From the NCBI GenBank assembly GCA_964391195.1, contig CAYMLG010000022.1, positions 1-64,000 on the forward strand: a stretch of DNA of 64,000 bases. Direction: 5' to 3'. Below the pieces are notes generated by a model, which saw only the letters and a list, made by a program, of their open reading frames with translations, was not told where the DNA came from and did not search any database. The DNA comes from JAAYXE01 sp964391195 (GTDB lineage: Bacteria > Chloroflexota > Anaerolineae > Anaerolineales > UBA4823). Within the stretch, counting starts at the first letter, position 1. Each line of letters starts with the position of its first letter. Made by a program: the position numbers and the translations under genes. Positions 33,666-40,513 of this stretch are shown here, piece by piece.

Positions 33666-34808
33666 ATGAAAGTATCCGTCTTGCAAGAAAACCTGGCTCA
33701 CGGTTTGAGCGTCGTGTCGCGGGCTGTAGCCTCTCGAAGCACTCTCCCGGTTCTGGGCAATATTTTGATCGCAACCGATGAAGGACGCCTTCGGCTCTCG
33801 GCGACGAACCTGGAATTGGGGATTACCTGCTGGATAGGGGCGAAGATTCATGAGGAGGGCTCCACAACCGTTCCAGCGCGTACAATTACCGATCTGGTCT
33901 CGACGTTGGCAGATAAGCAGGTGGATATGACTCTCAACGTCCGGACGCAGACCATGAACGTGCGTAGTGGAGCTTCTAATACCGATCTGAAATGTATCGA
34001 CGCCCAAGAGTTTCCACCTATGCCGGTAGCAGACCTCAAACAGGGGCTTGAAATCAACGTCGCCGATCTTAAAGAGATGATCCAACAGGTTGCATTCGCA
34101 GCCTCGAACGACGAAGCTCGCCCGATACTCACCGGCGTATTGGTCAGCATCAACGGCAACCGTATCACCATGGCCGGCGCAGATGGTTTCCGGCTTTCGG
34201 TGCGGAAAACCGAGCTCTCCTCATCGGTTCAACGTCCGATCAGCGCGGTGATCCCCGCCCGCGCTCTGACTGAGCTCGCTCGAATTTCAGGAGATGGCGA
34301 CCAAACCCTGACGATGATCCTCCCCCCCGGTCGGGGCCAGGTCATCTTCCGCATGAAGGACATCGAGCTGGTATCCCAACTGATTGAAGGCTCTTTCCCG
34401 GATTATGAACAGATCATCCCGCGCCGCTGTGAGACTCGCGCTGTGCTCTCGACCTCTGCTTTTTTGAAAGCCTGCAAGCAGGCGGAGATCTTTGCCCGAG
34501 AGGGATCGAACATCGCCCGGGTACAAATCAAACCGGGTGGGGATCTTCAACCTGGAACCGTAGAAATCTCCGGCCAGTCGGAAGAGACGGGCTTCAACCA
34601 GAATGTGGTTGATGCCAGTATCGAAGGGCGCCCGCTGTTAATCGCTTTCAATGTGCGTTTTCTGCGCGAAGTGCTTGATGTGATAAAGACGCCCAATGTG
34701 GCGCTCGAGGCCACGGTTGACACCAGCCCGGGTGTCATCCGTCCGGTGGGGGCGGAAGGCGAGAATAATTTCCTCCATGTCATTATGCCCATGCATTTGG
34801 GCGGGTAG
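33666..34808 (+). CDS. dnaN: DNA polymerase III sliding clamp (beta subunit)
   Basis: A 380-residue beta clamp with three repeated domains of about 120 residues. The N-terminus MKVSVLQENLAHGLSVVSRAVASRSTLPVLGNILI, the central DGFRLSVRKTEL and the terminal NNFLHVIMPMHLGG (typically ending in MPxR/L) match the family. It encircles DNA and holds replication enzymes through its hydrophobic cleft. AGGAGAGGAG precedes the ATG, with a TATACT at 33625-33630 as the probable -10. It is not next to dnaA or recF in this window and is followed by its own terminator, so it is likely monocistronic. Confidence 0.96.
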   Translation: MKVSVLQENLAHGLSVVSRAVASRSTLPVLGNILIATDEGRLRLSATNLELGITCWIGAKIHEEGSTTVPARTITDLVSTLADKQVDMTLNVRTQTMNVRSGASNTDLKCIDAQEFPPMPVADLKQGLEINVADLKEMIQQVAFAASNDEARPILTGVLVSINGNRITMAGADGFRLSVRKTELSSSVQRPISAVIPARALTELARISGDGDQTLTMILPPGRGQVIFRMKDIELVSQLIEGSFPDYEQIIPRRCETRAVLSTSAFLKACKQAEIFAREGSNIARVQIKPGGDLQPGTVEISGQSEETGFNQNVVDASIEGRPLLIAFNVRFLREVLDVIKTPNVALEATVDTSPGVIRPVGAEGENNFLHVIMPMHLGG

Positions 34809-34824
34809 CTTGAGTATATGGCAG

Positions 34825-34863
34825 ACGGGATGGTGGGTGGGCTTTGTCCACCCACCATCCCGT
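34825..34863 (+). terminator. Terminator of dnaN
   Basis: A perfect 16-bp stem (34825-34840 with 34848-34863) with a 7-base loop, 16 bases after the stop codon, followed by TAAATTATT. Confidence 0.75.
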
Positions 34864-34883
34864 TAAATTATTAAAGGTTGCCT

Positions 34884-37217
34884 ATGACTTTACCCCCTGC
34901 ATCCACCGACCGGACTCTCAATATTTATCTATCCCTGGCCCAGTACCCGATTCTGAGCGCCCAGATCCGCGCCCGTATGCGCAGGGAGTTGTTCAGGCGG
35001 GGAGTGATCACCCCTCAGGCTTTCGAAGCGGAAGTGCGCGAGAAAGCGATCCGCTCCCAGGCGCTGGAGGGGCTGCACAACCCGTTCACGGAGGAGCCAG
35101 CGGAGATATGGGAGATGCGCCTGACGCGGGTGCGGGATCATATGACGGATTTCTATTTCGCCTATAACCTGCCATACGATCTATTTGAACGCATTGTCCG
35201 CGAGACGCTGAGCGAGCGCGGGGCGGGTGAGCAGGACGTCATGGTTTCCTTCAACCCGGAACTCGCGCCTCAGAATATGCTCTTCGAGCAAGCATTCGCG
35301 ATCGAGAAACTTCCTCCCGACCAGCGCAAACAGGCAGAAGCACGGCTGCAAGAGATCAAAGTGGTGCTGATCCGGACCATGATTAGCGATCAATTGGCAT
35401 ATGTAAAGATCGCGAAGGAATGGTTCACAATTTCCGATCTGGCGGAAATTCGCAACCGCAAAATCGGACAGGGGAAAATCGGCGGAAAATCAGCCGGCAT
35501 GCTCCTGGCAGCCCGCATATTGATCGAGGCCGGTGATGATGAAATCCGCTCCAGCTTGCGGATCCCAGATTCTTATTTCATCGGCGCCGACATGACTTAC
35601 ACCTTTATGGCGTTGAATGGGCTGATGCATTGGGCGGACCAGAAATATAAGCTTGAGGAGCAAATCTATAAGGATTACCCCGTTCTGCAGGAGGAATTTA
35701 TGGCGGGTGAGTTCCCGCCAGATATCCTGGAGAAGCTGCAGGCTTTGCTGGACCAGGTCGGGGATACTCCGCTGATCGTCCGCTCTTCCAGCCTGTTGGA
35801 AGATAACTTCGGCACCTCCTTTGCCGGTAAATACGAGAGCCACTTCTGTCCGAATCAAGGCACCCCCGAGGAAAACCTGGAGGCGCTGACGCTGGCGATC
35901 AAGCGGATTTACGCCAGCATCCTCAACCCTGATGCGCTGCTCTATCGCAGGGCGCGCGGTCTGCAGGACTATGACGAACGCATGGCCATCCTCATCCAGG
36001 CCGTTCAGGGCGAGAAGTTCGGCAAATACTATCTACCTCACGCGGCCGGCGTCGCTTTCAGCCGTAATCTCTACCGTTGGTCCCAGCAGATCCGTAAAGA
36101 AGACGGGTTTTTACGACTGGTTTGGGGTCTGGGTACTCGGGCTGTGGATCGTGTTGGAAATGATTATCCCCGTCTGGTAGCGCTCAGCCATCCTCTGCTG
36201 CACCCGGAAGCCTCTCTCAAGTCAATCCGGCGCTACTCGCAACAATATGTCGATCTGATCGATCTTGAAGAGAATGAATTCAAGACCGAATTAGTTCAGA
36301 ATGTGCTCCAATCCCGCTACCCGCCTTTGCGTTATCTCGTGCAGCAGGACCAGGGCGGCTACCTTATGCCTTTGCGCAGTTCGCTCCTGGACGGGGATAC
36401 CAGCCAGTTGGTGCTGACCTTCGATGGGCTGCTTCGCCGCACCCGGTTCGCCGACCGGCTGAAGCGCATGCTGCACATCCTGGAAAAACATTATCATTCG
36501 CCGGTGGACACAGAATTTACCGTTCAGATCGAAGACCCCCAGGCGCTCGAACCCGAAATCAAAATTTCCCTGCTGCAGTGCCGCCCACAAAGTCATCTGA
36601 AGGAAAGCGAGGCCCGCCTGCCCCAATCGCTCGTTGCAGAGGATATCATCTTCTCCACATCCCGCATGGCTCCCGAGGGCCGGGTCAGCAATATCCGCTA
36701 TGTGGTTTTTGTTCCGCCGGAGTGCTACTTCTCTCTGCCCACCCCGGCAGCCCGGTCACAGTTGGGGCGAGCGATTGGGGAGCTGAACTCAGCCCTCAGG
36801 GGCGCTACTTTCATCTGTGTCGGCCCCGGCAGATGGGGGACCACGAATCCAGATCTGGGTGTCCACATTGGTTATGGGGATATCTACAATACTCGAGCGC
36901 TGGTGGAACTTGCCGGGCACGGCATCGGACAGGCTCCAGAGGCTTCTTTTGGGACCCATTTCTTCCAGGATTTGGTCGAATCGAATATATACCCGTTAGC
37001 AGTTTATCTCGACGATGAAGATACGGTTTTCAACCGGGATTTTTTCTACAATACCCCCAATATTCTGGGGAGGTATATGCCAAACGAGACCGACCGGGGA
37101 GATTGCCTGCGGCTGATTGAAGTGTCCTCTTTCCGCCCCCGGCATCATCTCGAGTTGGTGATGGATGATGAAGAGGGGCTGGCGGTCGCATATCTGGCTC
37201 CTGATTCAATCGAATAA
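34884..37217 (+). CDS. PEP/pyruvate-binding domain protein without evident phosphohistidine domain
   Basis: A 777-residue protein. Residues about 195-570 hold an ATP-grasp domain of the pyruvate phosphate dikinase/PEP synthase N-terminal type: GKIGGKSAGMLLAARIL near 198 and VRSSSLLEDNFGTSFAGKYES near 298. It ends with LQCRPQS near 570, as in PPDK-like domains. The expected swivelling domain with the Thr-His motif and the C-terminal PEP-binding barrel are not seen. Instead, residues about 600-777 form another conserved-looking domain with GPGRWGTTNPDLGVHIGYGDI and GTHFFQDLVESNIYPL. An N-terminal helical region (1-190) is of unknown role. It is therefore not a normal PEP synthase; the reaction is unknown. 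Confidence 0.82.
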   Translation: MTLPPASTDRTLNIYLSLAQYPILSAQIRARMRRELFRRGVITPQAFEAEVREKAIRSQALEGLHNPFTEEPAEIWEMRLTRVRDHMTDFYFAYNLPYDLFERIVRETLSERGAGEQDVMVSFNPELAPQNMLFEQAFAIEKLPPDQRKQAEARLQEIKVVLIRTMISDQLAYVKIAKEWFTISDLAEIRNRKIGQGKIGGKSAGMLLAARILIEAGDDEIRSSLRIPDSYFIGADMTYTFMALNGLMHWADQKYKLEEQIYKDYPVLQEEFMAGEFPPDILEKLQALLDQVGDTPLIVRSSSLLEDNFGTSFAGKYESHFCPNQGTPEENLEALTLAIKRIYASILNPDALLYRRARGLQDYDERMAILIQAVQGEKFGKYYLPHAAGVAFSRNLYRWSQQIRKEDGFLRLVWGLGTRAVDRVGNDYPRLVALSHPLLHPEASLKSIRRYSQQYVDLIDLEENEFKTELVQNVLQSRYPPLRYLVQQDQGGYLMPLRSSLLDGDTSQLVLTFDGLLRRTRFADRLKRMLHILEKHYHSPVDTEFTVQIEDPQALEPEIKISLLQCRPQSHLKESEARLPQSLVAEDIIFSTSRMAPEGRVSNIRYVVFVPPECYFSLPTPAARSQLGRAIGELNSALRGATFICVGPGRWGTTNPDLGVHIGYGDIYNTRALVELAGHGIGQAPEASFGTHFFQDLVESNIYPLAVYLDDEDTVFNRDFFYNTPNILGRYMPNETDRGDCLRLIEVSSFRPRHHLELVMDDEEGLAVAYLAPDSIE

Positions 37218-37256
37218 TCTGTAGAGCATGTACGCACACTTGTCAATAAAAAATGA

Positions 37257-37302
37257 ATTGGTGTTTTGGTGGGGCAGCTCGCCTCCCTACCAAAACACCA
37301 AT
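37257..37302. terminator. 18-bp hairpin between PEP-binding protein and deoxynucleoside kinase genes
   Basis: Positions 37257-37274 pair with 37285-37302, with one G-T wobble, around a 10-base loop. It lies 39 bases after one stop codon and 42 bases before the next start and has no T-tract. Confidence 0.55.
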
Positions 37303-37343
37303 CACTCCTGACAGGTTACCTGCGCACAACTGGAGAGTGCCTT

Positions 37344-37991
37344 TTGAAAAAATTTGTGGCTGTTGCCGGGAATATTGGGGTTGGGAAATCCAGCCTGGTG
37401 TCGCTGCTGTGCGCCCGCCTGAATTGGGTGCCTTTTTATGAGCCGGTGACGGAGAACCCTTACCTGGCGGATTTCTACCGCGACATGCGTCTCTGGGCGT
37501 TCCACTCGCAAATATTTTTTCTTACCCGCCGTCTGCGCGCGCATCGCCAACTGCTCGACCACCCCACCTCGGTGATTCAGGATCGCAGCGTGTACGAAGA
37601 TGCTGAAGTGTTTGCCTGCAATCTGTACCGGCAGGGGTTGATCGATGATCGCGACTACCGTTCGTACCGGGAACTGTACGAAGTGCTGATCGAGTTCCTT
37701 CCTCCTCCCGATTTAGTCGTCTATCTGCGGGCTTCGGTGCCAACCCTGCTTGAGCGCATCCGCTCCCGAGGCCGGGATTACGAGCGGGAGATCAGCGGCG
37801 ATTACCTGGAACAACTGAACCAGCTTTACGAAGCCTGGATCGCTCGCTTCAGCCTGTGCCCGGTGCTCACCGTTCCCGCTGACGATCTGGATTACGTCGG
37901 GAACCCTCGCCATCTGGATTTGATTGTCAGGAAAGTGGAGGAGAAGCTGACGGGTAAGGAAGAAGTGCTTTTCACCCCGGATGAAGTATAA
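37344..37991 (+). CDS. Deoxynucleoside kinase (deoxyadenosine/deoxyguanosine kinase family)
   Basis: A 215-residue dNK-family kinase that phosphorylates deoxynucleosides for salvage. The P-loop GNIGVGKSS lies at residues 10-18, the substrate-binding FYEPVTENPYLADFY motif follows, then the DRSVYEDAEVF motif with the catalytic ERS/DRS region, and the LID Arg residues in RIRSRGRDYERE. I start at TTG 37344, because GGAG is eight bases upstream and the protein then opens (M)KKFVAVAGNIG as in homologues; the frame further upstream runs through the hairpin. Confidence 0.9.
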   Translation: MKKFVAVAGNIGVGKSSLVSLLCARLNWVPFYEPVTENPYLADFYRDMRLWAFHSQIFFLTRRLRAHRQLLDHPTSVIQDRSVYEDAEVFACNLYRQGLIDDRDYRSYRELYEVLIEFLPPPDLVVYLRASVPTLLERIRSRGRDYEREISGDYLEQLNQLYEAWIARFSLCPVLTVPADDLDYVGNPRHLDLIVRKVEEKLTGKEEVLFTPDEV

Positions 37992-38070
37992 ACCGTTCGA
38001 TTGCGAGTTTGAGGTTCTGTCTGTAGAGAAAGCGATGGTTACGCCCGCTGAAAGCCGGCTTCCCTGTCGC

Positions 38071-39051
38071 CTAAAACTGTAAGATCAGGATGTAGACAAG
38101 GGCCGAGACCAGGGCGGTGCTGGGGATGGTGAGCATCCAGGCCGCCAGCATTTCCTGTCCCACCTGCCAGCGAACCTTATTGATCCGCTCAGCCGCACCC
38201 ACACCCATAATCGCTGAACTGACCACCTGAGTAGTGGAAACCGGGCCTCCCAATAGAGCTGCGCTGAGAATGACGCCCGCAGAGGCGGCCTGTGCGGTGA
38301 AGCCGTGCACCGGGCGGATGCGGTAGATGCGCCCGCCCAGCGTGCGGATCAACCGCCACCCGCCCATCGCCGTGCCGAGTGAGATCGCTCCTGCGCTGAT
38401 TGCGATGACCCATAGGGGCACGTGGAACGTCTCCTGTATGCCGGTTGCGACCAGCCCTAGGGTGATGATGCCCATTGTCTTTTGCGAGTCGTTTGAGCCA
38501 TGCGAGAGCGCCAGGCCGAGAGAAGTGATAATTTGCAGGCGCTTGAAGAGCATGTTCACTTTTGGGGTAGCGCCGGAAGCCAGGAACATGACCAGGTGCA
38601 TAAAGAAAAATCCGACCAACAGACCCAACGGCGGTGAGATGAGCAGGGCCACCAGGACCTTGATCAGTCCATCCATTTGCACGACACCGAAGCCGCGGGC
38701 GATCACCGCGGTGCCCAGCAGCCCGCCAACCAGGGCATGTGATGAAGATGAGGGGATGCCCAGCAGCCAGGTGAGCAGATTCCATAAGACCGCGGCCATC
38801 ACTGCGGCAATCACCACTTCCACGTTGATGGCGATCGGATCGACAAGACCGCTGCCTACCGTCTCAGCGACCGCTACCCCGAACAAGAAGGGGGCAACGA
38901 ACTCGGCTGCGGCGGTCATGTAGAGAGCTACCCTTGGGCGAAGCGCGCCAGAAGCGATTACGGTGGCTACGATATTGGATGAATCGTGGAACCCGTTCAG
39001 GAAATCAAATACGAGAGCTATGGCGATTAATATATACAGTGTGGTCAGCAT
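38071..39051 (-). CDS. pit: Inorganic phosphate transporter, PiT family
   Basis: A 326-residue membrane protein with about nine to ten hydrophobic helices. The PiT signature GFHDSSNIVATVIASGALRP near residue 20 and the repeated second copy SHGSNDSQKTMGIITLGL near residue 180 are diagnostic of PiT/PHO-4 low-affinity phosphate (metal-phosphate) proton symporters. Length fits the short bacterial type. Its upstream region carries direct repeats TTAACG-N4-TTAACG and a stem that covers the ribosome binding site, so phosphate-responsive control is possible. No PhoU-like gene is adjacent, though such a partner is common. Confidence 0.93.
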   Translation of the reverse strand: MLTTLYILIAIALVFDFLNGFHDSSNIVATVIASGALRPRVALYMTAAAEFVAPFLFGVAVAETVGSGLVDPIAINVEVVIAAVMAAVLWNLLTWLLGIPSSSSHALVGGLLGTAVIARGFGVVQMDGLIKVLVALLISPPLGLLVGFFFMHLVMFLASGATPKVNMLFKRLQIITSLGLALSHGSNDSQKTMGIITLGLVATGIQETFHVPLWVIAISAGAISLGTAMGGWRLIRTLGGRIYRIRPVHGFTAQAASAGVILSAALLGGPVSTTQVVSSAIMGVGAAERINKVRWQVGQEMLAAWMLTIPSTALVSALVYILILQF

Positions 39052-39055
39052 GTAC

Positions 39056-39108
39056 TACCCCATCCCAACGTTAATGATCGTTAATATTTTGCGGGATGGG
39101 GTATTATA
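39056..39108 (-). promoter_or_regulatory. pit upstream region: -10, stem and TTAACG direct repeats
   Basis: On the minus strand a perfect TATAAT (39108-39103) is followed by a region bounded by an 11-bp inverted repeat (39103-39093 with 39066-39056). Inside lie two TTAACG copies with 10-bp spacing (39084-39079 and 39074-39069). The inner arm, GGGATGGGG, is also the only ribosome-binding-site candidate and ends five bases before the pit ATG. The stem may also serve as terminator for the upstream gene. Confidence 0.45.
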
Positions 39109-39128
39109 TCACACCGTATTTTGTACGA

Positions 39129-40319
39129 CTAAAACCTCTGGCCGCAGTACTGGCAGAAGGCGGCGTCTGGGGCGCTGGTGCGTCCGCAGTTAGCGCACAC
39201 CCGCCTGTCTTCCGGGTTCTCTGCAATAAAAACCTCGGCGGGCATTTCCCTGGCGTTTGTCCTGGCAGGCAGGCTGTGCGTCCCGCCGCTGGGGAGCTGT
39301 TGGGGTTTCTGCTTGCGTCTGCCCGGGCGGGGGACTCTGCTGGCGAGCTCTCGCGCCACATTTCTACCCCGAGCGATGGCTTGAGAGTACAGCACCCGCA
39401 TCTGCTTGCGGCTGATGTGCCGCCCGGTCTGGTACCAGTGTAAGACCACGTTCCCCACCACATAAGTCCCGGCGTAAGCGACCGCCACCTTAGGGACAAT
39501 GCCCCAGGCAGGGATAAGGCCCGCCAGGCTGCGAGCAATCTGCCGCCAGAGAAATCCCCCTCCCAGCACGCTGCCGAACTCGCTGACGTAATCCTGCCAT
39601 TGGATCGAGAGCCCTAAGGCCAGGCCGAGCTTATAAACCAGAAAAGCCTGGGTCTTGGTTAGCACGACCATATCGGCGACATTCAACGGAATGTTTAACA
39701 CAGGAGCCATCTCCGCCAAACCGGTGCTCAGCGAATAAGTGGCGTTGGAAAAGCTGGTCTCGCTGATCATCCGGTTAGCGATCGCAGGCCGGAAGAGGGG
39801 AAAGTTTCGCCCAAGCGGCAACAGGCGGTCGGGGAGCAGTTCGATGATGGTGGGAACGAATTCGGCCAGGAGAAAGGCGGTGTCCTCCGGTGAGCCGTAA
39901 AGCAACCGGCTGGCGGGCCAAACTCCCCACAGTTCTGGCTGCGTTCCCGCTTGTTCCTCGGCCGGAGTGGCGGGCGTTGGATCGACGATGACGACTACCG
40001 GTTTGCCAGAGTCAATCCACTTTCGGGCCAGGGTTCGAGCCCGCGACAATTCACTGCTGCCGGCTTGAACCAGCAGGATGATCAGATCGGCCGTTTGCGC
40101 CAACTGGGGATCATCAAAATCCAGGATCATCACCGGAGTTTGTAACTCGATGTCTTCCCTGGATGGATCGCGACGTAGTTGGGCTGCCAGGCGAGACCGC
40201 CCACTGCCCTGGGCGCCAACGATAGCGATCTTCAACAACTGTAAAGCTTCCTCGCGCAAAGGGCGGAGGTCGATTTCTTTGATGTTGTTCCAAATGCTGC
40301 TAATGGAGGTTATTCCAGA
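39129..40319 (-). CDS. P-loop protein with DUF697 domain and C-terminal zinc ribbon
   Basis: A 396-residue protein. The N-terminal part is GTPase-like: a P-loop region KIAIVGAQGSGRS (residues 31-43) with Arg where Walker A has Lys, then DFDDPQLAQTADLIILLV and VVVIVDP in place of standard G-motifs. Residues about 185-300 resemble DUF697 (ALGLSIQWQDYVSEFGSVLGGGFLWRQIARSLAGLIPAWG, then a hydrophobic helix). The last 22 residues are a zinc ribbon, CANCG...CQYCG. It is probably membrane-associated. Start at ATG 40319 is chosen because a TATAAT lies seven bases upstream (leaderless); a longer start at 40343 would lie upstream of that promoter. Function unknown. Confidence 0.75.
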   Translation of the reverse strand, partial: SGITSISSIWNNIKEIDLRPLREEALQLLKIAIVGAQGSGRSRLAAQLRRDPSREDIELQTPVMILDFDDPQLAQTADLIILLVQAGSSELSRARTLARKWIDSGKPVVVIVDPTPATPAEEQAGTQPELWGVWPASRLLYGSPEDTAFLLAEFVPTIIELLPDRLLPLGRNFPLFRPAIANRMISETSFSNATYSLSTGLAEMAPVLNIPLNVADMVVLTKTQAFLVYKLGLALGLSIQWQDYVSEFGSVLGGGFLWRQIARSLAGLIPAWGIVPKVAVAYAGTYVVGNVVLHWYQTGRHISRKQMRVLYSQAIARGRNVARELASRVPRPGRRKQKPQQLPSGGTHSLPARTNAREMPAEVFIAENPEDRRVCANCGRTSAPDAAFCQYCGQRF

Positions 40320-40513
40320 CATGCTGTCGATTATAATGGACACATGGACATAGTGGGAACTTTTTCTCTGTTTTTAGCGTCCTATCGTTAAGCGCCTACC
40401 GTTTCTTGTCGCGCGCTGGCATACCAAAGAAATCGAAAATAGAATCGGGTCCAGTCTGGTGTGGGGATATGCGCCGGGCTGAACCCCATCTCATATCAGG
40501 AGATTTGTACCAC

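Noticed and set aside
34878..37217. Annotation of this protein as phosphoenolpyruvate synthase (ppsA)
   Set aside because: The phosphohistidine and PEP-barrel domains were not found, so that name would claim a reaction that the sequence does not support.
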